Below, one piece after another: positions 13,801 through 27,600 of a DNA stretch of 64,000 nt (its first letter is position 1; the number at the start of each line of letters is the position of its first letter). The translations under genes were made by a program, and so were the position numbers. Source of the stretch: Opisthocomus hoazin. Lineage: Eukaryota > Chordata > Aves > Opisthocomiformes > Opisthocomidae. The stretch is from NCBI RefSeq assembly GCF_030867145.1, contig NC_134427.1, positions 16,763,001-16,827,000 on the forward strand. Direction: 5' to 3'. The notes beneath the pieces are model-generated. The model was not told the origin of the DNA and ran no database searches. It worked only from the letters and a program-made list of their open reading frames with translations.

Positions 13801-16800
13801 GTGACATTTCACACTTTTCAGTTATTTTGCCTCTCTTCACCTTTCCCAGCTACTGCCAGCCTGAGCACTGCGTGCCCTCCCGCATCCCGTACTGCAGCCG
13901 AAGCTACGCAGCTGCACAGACCCTCCCCTCCTTCTAGGGCAGGGCTGCATACCCTCAAACAACTGACATGTTCTGTTCATTTGTTTAACTCTGAAAAAGC
14001 AACCCTTGTTGTCAGTGCCTGGACATCAGATGAGGTATCTGGGGCAAATCCAGCCGAATCCAAGTCTAGCTTCCAGTTCTCGTGTCTTTACCATCGAGCA
14101 ATGAAGCCTAGATTAATTGAGAACTTTCAGACTACATTTTCTGCTGCGCTTGATCTTGCCCAAGTATTTCTAAAACTGTGCTGTTCCAGCTGAACTGCAT
14201 GTAAAGCACTCCTTCCATTATAAACTGGGACAAACTCTGCACAGAAATCCAACCGTAACATTGCAAGTCACTCTTCCCACACCACAATACTCTCTGCGTT
14301 TGGCACGTGGATTGTTTACCTGCATGCTAACATAAACATGACGTTCAGGAAACCCCTTCTTGAAGCAGAAATGGATTCAACTTTCTTACAAAGTGAGATT
14401 CCCAGGCTGGCAAACGGGCCTAGCTTGGAAATTCTCAGTGAAAACCCTTCGACACTAAAGAAACAACTAAACATGCATCGCTGTTAAAAGCTGTGGTATC
14501 AGAGCTTTAAACAAACAGGGTTGGAATCAAACACCGTACTCTGCAGAACACAAAGAAATTGAGATAAGAGGATTTCTGCCTTGCAGAGTTTATACATCCA
14601 TCTGTGATTAATATTAGAAGGAAAATGAGGGTCAAAGCCTATCTCTGACACTGAGAGTGTAGTCTGGGGCCTCTAACTACGCACTACATCAGCTTTTTAT
14701 TCATGCATATAAATCTGAAGAATTTGCCATGATACTTGCTCTGGAGTCTAATTACTGTATGTTGCTCTCATTCTGTCTATTTTTACACTTTGTGTACAGT
14801 GTGTGGGATTTGGGGGATTTTTGTTGTTCTACTCTGCTAGAGGACTTCCTGCAAGCCCCTTCAAGAAAAAGAATATTTCAAAGAAAGCAGCAATACATAT
14901 AATCTCTTTGATTCCAGTGTCTGGTAATTCTGAGCCTGAATCATTTCTTGCAGTTTACCACAAACATGCTGTCTTCACCTCTGAGGAAGGAGTGAAGATA
15001 AACTTCGGTACGGGGCATTCAGTGAATTACTGAACTCCAAAATACGGCCAAAAAGATACTGGTGTGCTAAATCTGTCCTTTGTGTCCCCATAGCCAAATG
15101 TGAACTCTTCCTGGATTATCTGGAGATGAAGGTCAGGCCATGTGTCATTCAAAAGGTAATTTCCGCTAGATTTGCAACGGGATCACAGATGTAACCTCAG
15201 ACTTGAGTGTCAGAAAATATCAATTGCCAAACAAATAATACAAATAAAGAGATAGAAGTGTTTGTTCGACATTTTACAAATCTGCAAGGATTGATTTACA
15301 TATAAATATGTAATTCATTTATAGAGAAAGTAACAGCATCCCTGTATACACAGACAATACAGCCAGGATGTACTGCCTCTCACGTATCTGCTTTTTTGAT
15401 CCAACATCACAAATCTAAAATCTAAGATTTTAATGAGTCCGAATGAAAAGCAGATTATTTTTGACACAGTGGAAGACCTTGGTATTTCCTGTGAAAATAC
15501 TAGCACGGTCAATATTTTATATACTGGAAAACTGTGGTTCTTTTGTCTAAGGGGGGGTAGTGCAGAAGCTGAACAAAAGAGCTCTATTTCTACACATTCT
15601 GACTTATGAAAATACCATGTTAAAAAACATTTAGTTCCAACAACACAACTTTGCCTTCTCGGTGTCCAGGCAGGCACCGATATCCAAGACCATCTGGAAA
15701 GAAATGTGAGAACACAGTGTGTAGCTACAGGCACCAGTGCCTAGTCTAGATGTTGAACATCAGAGGTAACAGTTACTGAGTCTAAACAAATATCCTGAGA
15801 TGGTATGAATAACAAATTGAGTTTTCTACACCCCATTCTTCCCAAATGCCCCTCTAGGGATAGATCCAGTCAACGTCCTTGCAAAACTCCCGCCAAGCTC
15901 CCTTGGAGACGGATAAGACTGACATAGCCACTAACGCCTGTGCTGTGATAGCAATCAAATTTAATGACTTCCCATGTATATTAGTTTTGCACTAATGCAG
16001 GCCCACATCTTCAATAGAATTACTCCAGATTTGTTTGTACAGGTATAAGGAGGAGGAGAACCAGGGACTTGCACAACTGGAATAATATTCCTAAACCTAT
16101 CACCACCCTGAATTTCAGCTGCGACTGAAATAAAAATTCAAAAGCGAAGGTCATCTCTGATACCATCTTGCTGGCTGTCAGCTGAAGCAGTAACACGGGA
16201 AATCACGGAAGCGCAGTTCTGTGGAAAAGGCTGCCTGACTCCAGTGCCTGCAAACACAAGGCTAAAGATAAAGTTACCATTAACCTTCGGAGAAGGGCAG
16301 TGAGGTCCCAGAATGTCCTGCCTGCAGGCTTTATTGCTCCAAGGGGAAATGAACAGAAAAATAAAAGTCAAAACTGCATACTCTTGACATTTAACTCAAA
16401 TTAGTAGGCAATGGTAACATCTTGCTTTCGTTGTTAGCTTTCTTCTGTATAAAGGCACAAATACAATACCTGGTTCATTCCACAAACTGCAAAATAAGTA
16501 GCAAGTATTGAGTAATAATAAATCTACTCTTACCACTTGATATCTGCAAGATTAATCACAAGCATCAGACCTGTGTTCCTCTGCACAGAATATAATATTA
16601 CACCATACTGCAGATACAGCTGGGAGAACCGAGGCGGAGTAATTCAGTGACTATTCCAGAAACCATAAACTGCAACTGAACCCAAAGTGCCTGGAACTGT
16701 ATTTCTGAGTCTTTCCCCATCCTCCCTTGCTCAATAAGGACAGCCAGAAAGACACTACAAGAACAGGCACCCTATAAATATCCAAGATAACTTTAAGTTC

Positions 16801-19800
16801 ACTAGCCAGCCTTCAGCCGTGGGAACTCTTACAGGATCTCTGGCATCAAAATGATGAGTTAAATTAGAAATCAATGACTGTACTACATGATTTGGCCCAG
16901 CCTGTTCAGGGTTTTAAAATCATCACATAATAAAAAATATCTCATACTGAGCCAATTTCACCAGAACAGACCCATAGGCACAGTAGAATCCTTACATGGC
17001 AGCCCAACGCATTACTCAGATTCAAGTTCTGGAATCTTTAAATATCCCAGTGTGTTCCAAATTGTCTCTTAAATATGCTGGAGCTGTTCCCATCATAATG
17101 GGAAGGGAAAAAATCTAATAAATACTCAGAGGCAGGAAATAAGCTAATTGCAGAAGAATTTTACCTAAAACTGTTGAATAAACTACAGTTCTGTGTCACT
17201 AAGTCACATAATCACGTGCTTAAAGCGGATCTCTGCTTGGTCCTTCCCATTTCAAACAGTCCAACCACAGAGCTGGGCATACACTTCAATAACGCACTGA
17301 GCTGATCAGTCTATCTATTATCACAGGATCAGCGGTACCTGAAAGAGCAACAGTAGAGTCATGACAAATTTAAGTCCGTCGCTGTAGTATCTTTCTGCTT
17401 TACTATGGGGATTACGGGATACCTACAGCCTTCCTAGGATAAATGCCGTGCTCAGCCTCACCACTCCAGCCGCTATTGCTAGCCTTTAAACAGAACAGCC
17501 TTGAGACCCACTCGTATTGGCTTCAGGTATTGAATCCTGGCTACTAAGCGGTTCCTTCCATCTAGGTAGTTTCCATACAGTGAAATACCAGCTGATGCTG
17601 CAGGTCTGAACAGGAAGAGGAGCAGTTGTCACCATGCACCATGTAGCTGAGAAGTCACCTACCCCTTCCGCAGGTTTTATCAGGACCTACGAAAGAACAC
17701 AAACCCTCCCATGAAACAGCTCCTTTGGACATAATGCAGAGGCTAACATAATTGATACTGTCTGGCATGGTACTAACTGAGCCGACAACTGACTCAGTAT
17801 ATTGCCTGGAGATAAGCTAGTGTGAAATCTAAAGATTAGAGAGCTCCCTTTGGTCATGAAAGTACTAAGTAAGCTCTCCATCTGCTGAGGACTATTTATA
17901 CGTGATAAGACTAGATGGTATTTAAAAGCAACCAAAAGTTGATGAGCTAAGTTACAAGATGGATTTACACCGCTTTTCTGATTACACAATACTTATACTG
18001 TAATATTTTCTCACTGCAGATGAGATTTAATATCTCACAAAGGCAGCTGCAACCAAGTACAAACACTAAACACTAAAGACTTCTGGATTTTTCTTCCTAG
18101 ATTGTGCAAAGTTTTCTCACCATGAATTCATATGCATTGCTAAATATAATGGCATATTAGCAAAAAATGGCCAAAGGAAATGCCATTGAAAGTTGCAGAA
18201 TAACCACTGGTCATCAGTAAAAATGGTATTCATGATGATCTGATCAAGCTTTTATTTTGATCAGAAACAGTTACAATAACAGCAAATACCTTATCTCTGA
18301 AGAATCCTATACACACTGCAAATGTAACACCCCATCCATCAAAATGAAAACCTGTTCAAAATCTGAAATATTTTTCCTTTGGAGGAATGAGGGCACACGA
18401 TTGTTCTGATGCAGTGTAATGTATAGTAGAATAAAACCTAAGTCACACTGTATGACTGTTTTTATCCCTCTTGTAGCTGCAGTTAGGAGGAGCAGTGGCA
18501 ATGGCAAATAGTTTGAGGGCCAGTAGAGTAGAAAAAATGTGATCACCAGAATCAGACCATGTAAATTGCTTGTACTCCTTTTTTCCCTCTAATTCAATCT
18601 ACAAAAGTTGTGGTGGTATTGTTTATAACATAGTTTCTTCAGACTCATCACAATAATAATGGCTGGTTTGCTCCTTTTTTTTCCTCTTTCCTCTATTTAA
18701 CACAATTTTACATTGCTTCACATTAAAAATATAATATAAAAACTTATGCATAGTCTAGAAGCTTGACAAATCAACTAAAGCCAGAAGTTCTGAGATAAAT
18801 GATAGTCTTTCCTTGACTCAGATAAGCTGATTTATTGCAAGAACCTTGACATTTTAATGTATTTTCTTGTACAATATCATTTTTAATTATTGAGGAATCC
18901 ACAGCTTTAGGGGTTTAACTCTCATTAAACCTACTCTTCAGCCAGCACAGTAGCAACAAAGTGCTAATGTATGAAAGACAGATCCAAAAAAAGAAAAAAT
19001 GCATTAAAAAATAAATGCTTAAAGAAGTACACGCTGGTAGTTTACAACAGGTTTATAAAGAGTCTAATGATCTTCTGCTCACTGTATTGCTCCTGAACTC
19101 TTACGAGCACACAAACACACTGCATTGTGGTTTTGAAATTTACTCTGACATGGAATCGCTGCATGCTACGTCTCTTTCAGAACACCAAAATCTTTAAAAA
19201 TGTATAGCTTTATGCATCTGTAAATAAGGTCTTTCTTAATGTATCTGCAAAGAAAGAATGAAGGATTTTGGAAAGAACTTTAATTAGTATTGTACAGAGG
19301 CAATTCTGAATGGCATCTCCAGCTGCATTTACTCTCCTAATGCACAGCAGGTTTTCTATGTTCTCTGTAACGTTGTGTTCACATCTCCCTTTGTTTTAAT
19401 TAAGATTTAAACAGTCAATTATATAAAACCACAAGCTCCCTATGAGGTGTTAAATAATTTGCTGGCAGACTCGAATACAATGTATAGACTGAAAAAGCAA
19501 CAACATGAAGCAAGCACCCTTCATACACACTGCCTGCTTGCAGCATGTTCCTGGATAATTAATTATACTACAGGTCTATAGTTTATAGAGAAACTCTTGG
19601 TCCCTTTCTCAGATGTCAAGCAAACCACACAGCCTACCCCCCTGCTTTCTTTCCCTCACCCTTTCACTTCCTCCTACTGAGATAATGAAATGTATCATAT
19701 AAAAAAAACAGAGAGTAAATTCAGGAGAACTCAGAAATCCTGACATTGCTTTGAAAGAAAATAGGACGAGAGAATGCATCTTTTCTAAATCTTCCCCCTC

Positions 19801-20044
19801 CTGTCATTATCAGTGTGTAGGAATATACAAACAGTTTCTTGAACCACAGGGGTAAAATTTATCCTGACATTGCAAGGAAGAGCCTTAGACCCCTGCTATC
19901 TGGCCGCAGTCACGTGCAGCAAGTCAACAATGGGCCTGGGAAAAGATGCTGGTTTGCCAGATACTGTGTTGCAGGGGGAGACAAATGTCCCCAGGTCGCA
20001 TGGTGAGGGCTGCAGCTCCAACTCTCCTAAGCTAGCAATCTTAC

Positions 20045-20092
20045 AAAAAAAAAAAAAATTTAAAAAGGGGGGAAAAAAGGGGGAAAAAAGGC
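20045..20092 (+). repeat. Polypurine tract (A- and G-runs)
   Basis: A13, a short TTT, then A5 G6 A6 G5 A6 GG. Almost pure purine for about 48 nt, with one TTT interruption. Low complexity; not coding despite producing a lysine-rich open frame. Confidence 0.85.
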
Positions 20093-21582
20093 ACTCCAAA
20101 GAGCAAAGACTGGCAAAGAACCAGTCAAACTACAGCAGCATTAACCCCTTGTGTGCTGGCAGGAATCCTTCTAAAGTGTAAACAGGAGAAAGGAAAGGAC
20201 ACACTTGACTGCAAGCTACTGTAACATTTTCTAGCAAATTATAGCAATAATATTTAACAGACTTCTAGGAATGATGGCAGCCTCTTCTTACTAGTAAGTA
20301 TCAATCAAATTTAAGAAATACACTCAGCAGAAAGAAGAAAGGGCTGGAACAGCAGATGAAAAGCCAAAGAATGGCAGTGAAAGCAGGAGAGGCTGCATAA
20401 CTCCTTGACATACCATTTTGCTGAGGTTAGCTCTAGAGAGGGCATCGAGGTTGTAAGCAAAATAAGTATGTGCACTAACCTCCACTTTCCCCCACAGGCT
20501 TTTAGGCAGCAATTTAAAAAGAAGCTGTGAAATAAGATCCTCGTTACTTCCTAGAGTTTTAGGAGATTAGAGTAGTGCAGCCACCCCAAATTCAGCATTC
20601 CTGAGTCAGCAAAATTATGTGACAGCTTAAACAAGCCGGTATACTGGAAATAATATTTGGTGCTCTCTTCAATTTCAGTTTCTGAATCATTAAAGATCCT
20701 GCTTTCAAGCTTTGTGGCTGAGTATATATTTTGGCAGTTTTGCCTGATTTTGGCTGGTCAGAAGAACGTTCAGAGTCTTGCACAATCGCTTGGCTGTGTG
20801 AGCTATGACCTGATGAGATCTCAAGAGATTTATGGGGGGAACTGCAACAGTCAGCAGGAGTGAGGAAGGAGTAGTAGTTAAAATGATCCTTGTTAATAAC
20901 ATCAGCTGCAAATCTCAGTGTCTGCTGCTCGTGAAAGAGGTGGTTTCAAGTTCTAACCTGTAGCACTCCTTCCATTGCACATAGAAGTTGTCAACCAAAG
21001 ATAAGGAGATAAACCTCTCCAGACTGAGAGAAATGTATTTAGCTTTATGCTTAAACTGCACAATGGATTGGCCTTAAACAGACAGAAGAATCAGGATAGA
21101 AACTCATCTGCAGAAATGATGAGGGCAAGGGACAGCATTTCCATTACAACCGAAGTAACAAAATCTCATGCGATGTGTTTGAATTCATTTGGAAGAAACC
21201 GAAGAAATTCAAACAGCATCTATGCTTGTGGCATTGGCACTGCTTTGGAAAGCTATTTTAAACTGTAAGGGGATATATATGCATCTGTGTACGCGTGACT
21301 CAACATGATGCTGGTGGCATAAAGTCAAGCCACCGATTCTTGAGTTTGGGCCACATCCAGAGCTCATTAAAATCAATTACAGTCTTTCCACAGAGTCCAA
21401 CTCTTCCTACCACAGCTGAGGCTTGCAGTCCGATGTACAACAGGGACTACAGTCAAGCTGCTTTGTCCCCTGTTTGACTTAGTGCGCGGCTTGATGTTTA
21501 TGTTACATAACTAATGATACTGAGACCCACCACACCACATACACTGTCCACAGTACATGCATAGGGATTACTCCAAATCCTC

Positions 21583-21598
21583 GGGGGGGGGGGGGGGG
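21583..21598 (+). repeat. Homopolymer run of 16 G
   Basis: Uninterrupted G16 after AATCCTC. Such tracts are polymorphic and prone to sequencing length error. Confidence 0.95.
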
Positions 21599-23829
21599 AA
21601 GAGATAAAATCAACTCTCCAGTTTGCTAAACCAATGTTTACTTTCTTTTTGTTTATATAGAGAGAGTTCATATAAATAAATATGAACATATCTATAACAC
21701 ACTTCAACAGTATCAGATACAGTAAGCATTCCGGTCAAAGTTGTAGTGGATTTTAGCAGAGATTAAGCAGTAACAATTAAAGATGTGTTTGTTGGTATTA
21801 AACATATTAGACTGTCTCCAACGTACATAAAATATTGCTCACTAAGCGTCCACTTTCACAGCTGTTCAAAACTGAGTAACATCTTAGCCCTTTTCTTAAT
21901 GCTTATGCATGATTCCAATATTTGCACTTGCAGTTAGTGCTTTCTTATGAAATATTCTAAATAACCATTGGACTCTAAATAAATGAACCTACATTAAGCA
22001 GGTCTTTGGACCACGTACAATTTCTCATTTCTTCTTTGACTATCACACACCTTCTTCACGCAAAAGAAAGCATAGCTGTGCATTTGTCTGCAGCAAATTC
22101 TCTGACTGGTAAACTAAGACACATTGCAAGTGGAGATAAACACTAACTTTGAAACAGAAGCAATGCTAGCAAAACTTCTTAAGTTGTAAACCTTAAGTTT
22201 TGCTGGTTATGTCTGCACTTACTGGCTCCCAGGAAGACTAAAAAGTCGTCTAAAGGGGGATCTACTTCCCAAATGTCTGAATACAGCCAAAAACCTGTGC
22301 TGCGGGTTCCAAAGGACAAAGAGTTCTGAGTCATCAAATCTGCACCGGGCATATCTCCGTCTTTGTGGTCACAAGAATCTGTGACATTTCATTTTCAGAA
22401 AACTTCCATCAAATCTTTGACAGAAACACAAGCAAACATCTTAAGTAGAAAAGTATTCCAACTCACAATGACCTAAAAAAAGGAGAAGTTTACTTCTGGT
22501 TCATGTAACATCCAAGTAACTTGCTTTTGCATAGTAGAAAAAGCATCTATATACATACACAATCATATAAATCTACATATATACACTAAACCTGAGTAAA
22601 TCATAAAGTCCAAAGCAAGAAGTGCTTTGCACTTTCTTATACTACAGTGAGTAAGAACCAAGCCAAATTTGAATTTTGCAGATATGGACCCAAATCCTCT
22701 GTTGGGCTGGATACTTCTGGAATCCTTGCAAAACTCGCATCCCACATGTGCAACAAGGCTGCATTTTTTCACTGCTATGTAGGAGCTCAGTCTAGAAAAA
22801 CATAACTGTGTGGATCTTGTGATAAGTCATCTTCTGACATTCTTTAGAAACAGATTTCACTACGTCAGTGCAACTTTTCAGATGCAATATTCTTCAGGAA
22901 TTGGCCTGAAGCATTAACAACGTACTGGTCTGTACATTATATAGCTAGAAGTCCAAACTATAAACAACCGATCAACCAAACAGTGCAAAAAGTGATTCCA
23001 TGCCCATGAAATCCTTGGTTTAATTTTTCGTTGTATTTCTTTTATAACAGCAAGACAAATACATCTTCTAATGCATCTGCAAAGGTACTGGAGTCCTAAT
23101 TATAATTTATTATGTTGTGTGAGAGAAAAAGAAATAAGAAAATTGATGTTCATGAAGCTGTTAATAGAAGCTAATGCCACCAAACCTGCCTTTCTGTTTT
23201 GAGGGCTCCTAACAGTATACTTCAAGTTACCTGCAACCTCCTTCAGTTTCCACTAAATACGAGAAGGACAACACAAAATGTAAAAGATCTACAGTGAGTG
23301 GAGTCCCAAACAGTTCAGAAGATGTGTACCAGGCTACCTCCTCCCAGTTCTCCAATCCGCTATGCCAGGTCTGAAATCAATAAAACCCCACCCAGATCTG
23401 CATCAGACAAAGCCCTGACGATTGCGTGGGCCCAGGCAGAGGAATCCACTCGCACAGAGATCTCCGTAGGATGTGCTCCAAGGACACGGCACAACGGCTG
23501 GAAGTGGAAAGGGACATTTCAAATGACATTTCCAAGAAAGGGGTTAGACCAGACTACGGAGAAGACTGGAGGTGGTTCGCTGGGGTTCTTGGATACTCTG
23601 TGCTCACACCCTGCCCAGAGCTTGTTAGCTTGATGAAAGCATTTGCCCTTACACAAGCCACTCCTACTTGCCCAGACAGTTATAGCAGATGCATCAAAGT
23701 CGTCAGGTGATTACAGCTTTACTCCTGCACACCCTTGTTTGTCAGACCAAGCTCTTAAACTGTGGAGCGTATCAGCAAAACGATCATGCAAGAAATGCCA
23801 CAGCGGGTGTCCTTTCACTCTACTACAGT

Positions 23830-24690
23830 TTACAGATCTGACCTGCTCCCTTGGCGAGCCTGGACCACTTCTCTCCCGCCACTACCGCACACTCGCTCCG
23901 AGACCACCCGGATTCTCCCAGTCCCCACCAGCAGCGCGAAGACTTCGCACTGGGAGACGGTCGGCAATCCCGCTAACGACGCCCAGCTCGTGCTCACAAC
24001 CGCCGCCGCCCCAGCCAACCACGCAGGTTAAAAAACCGGTTCGGGGCACAGAATGCAGAGACCCCGCACCGGCAGCCCGCGCGCCCGTACGTTCAGGCGG
24101 AGGATGCCAGCGCGGCCCGACGGGCCCCGCGTTCGCGGCGGGAGGGCAGAGACGTCACCCCGCAGCCGGTGAACGAAGCACTCCGACAAAGCCAGCTCAC
24201 GCACGCCGCACGGGCACCCGGCAGCATCGTCCCGCTCCTTGCCGGGGCGGGGCCCTCCCCTGCCCCTCCCGGTTACCGCCTGCCTGCCCTCCCGGTCCTG
24301 CTCCCGGTCCCGGTCCCGCTCCCGCCACTCACCGGCCGCCGCCCGCCCCGCGGGTCTCGCGCCCCAGGTGGCAAGGCCCCACCTCCCACGCGCGGTGTGG
24401 GCGGTCCCTCGCGGGAGCAAGCGTGGCGGCGCGGGACGCCCCCAGGGGCCGGGGCAGGGCGACGGGGAGCGGGGCTGCCCCAAGGGAGCCCACGGAACCG
24501 GGAGACCTGCAGGCCCGCCTCCGGCGCGCTGCCCCAGCTCCAGGGCACGGCCGCTGCCCAGCAGGGCTCGTTTGCGTGGCGTCTCTCAGCCTGCGGGGTG
24601 GCTTCGGGGGTCTGAAAAACGTTCCCACGGAGGACGTTCCACAACGAGAACGGCGGGAAAGGCGCCCGGCCGGGAAATTAACAGAGGGTT
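23830..24690. promoter_or_regulatory. Orphan CpG island, likely promoter of a leftward gene
   Basis: About 860 nt of CpG-dense sequence flanked by AT-rich DNA. On the minus strand a consensus donor CCG|GTGAGTGG has its GT at 24332-24331, consistent with a 5' non-coding first exon of a gene running left. Human synteny puts KIAA1210 on that side and strand of PGRMC1, so its first exon is a candidate. No coding exon of it is identified inside the window. A + strand start cannot be excluded. Confidence 0.6.
24288..24326 (+). repeat. Imperfect hexamer repeat CCGGTC/CCGCTC in the orphan CpG island
   Basis: CCCGGTCCTGCTCCCGGTCC continues into CGGTCCCGCTCCCGC, an imperfect six-base repeat just beside the minus-strand donor at 24332. 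Its reverse complement gives an artificial arginine/aspartate-rich open frame. Confidence 0.75.
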
Positions 24691-27600
24691 AAAAACTGGA
24701 TTCCGCTGGGTGGGTGCTTGGCCGTGGAACTTTGCATCAAACTAAGCACGACAGAGCTGCCTTCAACTCTCTAACCGAGTCAGAAAACCAAAGGTAAAAG
24801 GAACCATTTACAGAACAGATGGACATTTGGCTTGCACCTGGAAGCGTATCTAAGCTAACTAGACACCTAGATGATTCTAGAGAAAAAAAAAGCGATATTC
24901 CTTCCCTTGCTGCTGTTTTCTTCTTTTTACTCAGTCACCCCCATCTTGTCTGTGCTGCTCTGGATTTGACCACCTAGCTAAAGCACACCAAGCAAAGGCA
25001 GCGAAAGCACTTCGTAATCAGCTGGGGGTGGGAGAAGCAGATTTCAGCTAAATAAACTCAAATCGAGATGAGAATCCACGCCTATCTTGTTGCATTTCTG
25101 CCACTAAAATGTTCCAAGGTTGCACCTAGAAATCTCTTACCATCCTAATTTACTGATACCTCCCTTCTTCTAACCTTTAAATCTACTAACGTTGCAGTCG
25201 GTTGGCAATTCACACTGAAACAGACCGACTGCTCTGTAGCAGAGCCAGCACTCCACCATCGTGGCAGAGGAATCGCAGGCGCAACTTCAGGGACACAGTG
25301 ACACGAGTGATGGTGGCTCATGCATCCCAAAATGGAATGTGAATGTATCTGCTGTAAGGAAAAAACGGTCCTTGTGAAGAACCCACATACATGCAACGGA
25401 TGCCACTTCCCTATCCAACACTAACGGAGCAGAGACAACATTCCCTACTCCAACAGTGCGACCGATTTGACTCAATCTGTGAATGCGCCAAGTTTTCTTC
25501 ATGTCATCTGGTCATTTTTGCTACATAAAACCCTCCTGGCTCATCAGACCTGTAAGCAAATCCAAGGAGTTATTGTCAGGAAGTGAGGGATTTTATTTAC
25601 TCTTTCCGTGTCAATCAGTGCACTTTCGAGGGACACTAAGATTTAATACACCACAAGAATCACACGCAGACTTGTGTTTTCTTTTTTTCTTGCCTCTTCC
25701 AAAAGCATCTACAGCTTACCCGGATTGTTTTTTACATCTGCTGCCTTTCAAAAAAGGAGCCCATACAGAGAATTTACACCTGGATTTTCATCTATAGTGA
25801 AAAGACAAGACACCTCCGAAGCACATACTGACCAAGCAAGCTTTCTTGTCATGGTGACTGTCAGTCCTGTTTGGCACAACTGAACCGAAAACCACACTCT
25901 GGGCAGCCTAAAGGACAAGTGAGCGAGGGGCGAGGTGAGGCTGGAGCGGAGGGGGGAGATTTTAGCTGCAAGCCCACATCAGTACGTTTCCGAGGAAAGC
26001 AATTCTCCATCTTGAGCAGCCTCTGCCTTTCCAACCCTCTCTGACACATTTTCTAAAACTTGGTAAAAATTCCCATCTGGAGCTGCTTTATGCTGCAGAT
26101 GTTTACACATATATCTCCAGGAATGACAGGAACTTGATAGCCTTCAGCATAGTGTCATCTTCACGTTGCAAAGTTCTTTCTTCTAGCACTTAGCTGGATG
26201 AAGAACACACCTATAAAGTCAGAAGATGCAACTGAAAAACAGAGAGAAATGTGACAGAGATGGAAATAAAAACTAAAAAAAAGAAGGAAGTCCAGCAGAG
26301 AGATGGTTTATGCTTTTGATCTGAGGACTAGGTGTAATTCAGGGCATTCCTCGGCCAGGTGCCTGCTCTGCGCCTGGAACAGACTCAGTCCTGACAACAG
26401 CGTACTACAATGCCTGCTGCCAGCATTAGGAGTGCATTTTGACCTGCTGGACCTTTGCAGTTCAGGGAGGGGTTCTGTTCTCCTCGCATAGGTAGGCACC
26501 AGTCAGTAAAAGAAGAGTGCGATTACAGCTCCTCATCAATTCTTTCTTTTTTCTTGTTAGTAAGTTAAATTATTACTGGGAGCAGGGGTGGAGGGTGGGG
26601 AAGAGGGAGCAGTGATACCCATATTACACCAGCTGTGAGAAACAGGCAGGTATGATGGTGCTTGCCTGTGTAAATTTATTGGATAGTCTCATATAATACA
26701 TTGTCTCTCTCTGGTGGGCTTGAATTCCTTCTGTGCTTGTAAGGTGCATTCAATCTTGCCTTTCAGTTTCTTTATTTAGCTTCCCAAGAAGTCTACCAAT
26801 TCCAAGAGGCCACTGGACCAGAAGGCAAACACTTCTCTCTGTGGCTGCTACTTGCTGTTACAAGCTGTTTGTAATGCAGTCCTATGGGACTTCACTGAAG
26901 TCTCTCAAATTCTCAGGTGGGAGTTACAAATCAGACTTCAGGCTGGCCAGTAAAGATCTAACTTGCCCGTGGTTTTATTCGTTACCAGTTCTCAGGAAGC
27001 TCAGAGGCTATGATACCTCATCTCTACTTCAGAAATGCTGGGTCCTTGCAGGTCAAATGAAAGCCAGCAATAGTTCCAGGTGACCAGAAGCTCGGGAGTC
27101 TGCTCACAAGCAATGCAAATTAGGCATCAGTATCTTTGCAAACTTCTGAAAACTACCTTGCCATCATAGTTTGAATTAAAATTGTCAGTCAGGTAAGTTA
27201 GAGAAAAGAATTCCTGTGGAGGGCTTCCAAAGGAACAATGAGAGAATGTGAGGACCAAAACCAGCTTGGCAACAATGGTCCCCGTGTACTCAGCCAAGGT
27301 AAAGCGTATCATGGAGATCCTAGGCAAAGCACACTAGTTTAGAAGCATTAAATATGCTCTGAAAGATCCACTAATTCTACCAGACAAGTTCCAAAGTGGT
27401 AATAGAGCAGTAAGAAGAATACTGAGGTGTAGTAGAGCTAATTTTGCTTTATCTCTAACAGATTTATGTTGGTTATAAAAAAAAAAGTAGGAATATTTTA
27501 AAACTGTTTGAACTACAAACTACTTTGAGTCACCTGTGTTCCAATGTTTTCTTCAATTAATAAGAAGAAAGCACTATATTAGAAATGCTTTATCAACCCA

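Larger units (their letters stand above)
593..23829. other. Long non-coding stretch
   Basis: About 23 kb of AT-rich DNA with no protein family that I recognise in any of the six frames, apart from the simple repeats listed separately. It contains no CR1 or LTR that I could identify, which is a low repeat density for 23 kb even in a bird. If the orphan CpG island at 24 kb drives a leftward gene, this would be its first intron. The longest open frames (13678-14193 +, 15315-15734 -) begin with non-ATG codons or lack homology and are treated as chance. Confidence 0.6.

Noticed and set aside
13678-14193. 171-codon open frame on the + strand
   Set aside because: It begins with TTG, has no recognisable domain and no splice or promoter context. 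A frame of this length is expected occasionally by chance in 64 kb.
19870-20181. Lysine-rich open frame, considered as a KIAA1210/CRACD N-terminal exon
   Set aside because: The lysines come from a polypurine low-complexity tract; orientation and flanks do not fit, and frames differ across the A-runs.
23643-24692. Open frame of 349 codons on the + strand in the orphan CpG island
   Set aside because: Stop codons are scarce in such GC-rich DNA. Several frames on both strands are open at once, and the translation is low-complexity Pro/Ala/Arg without homology.
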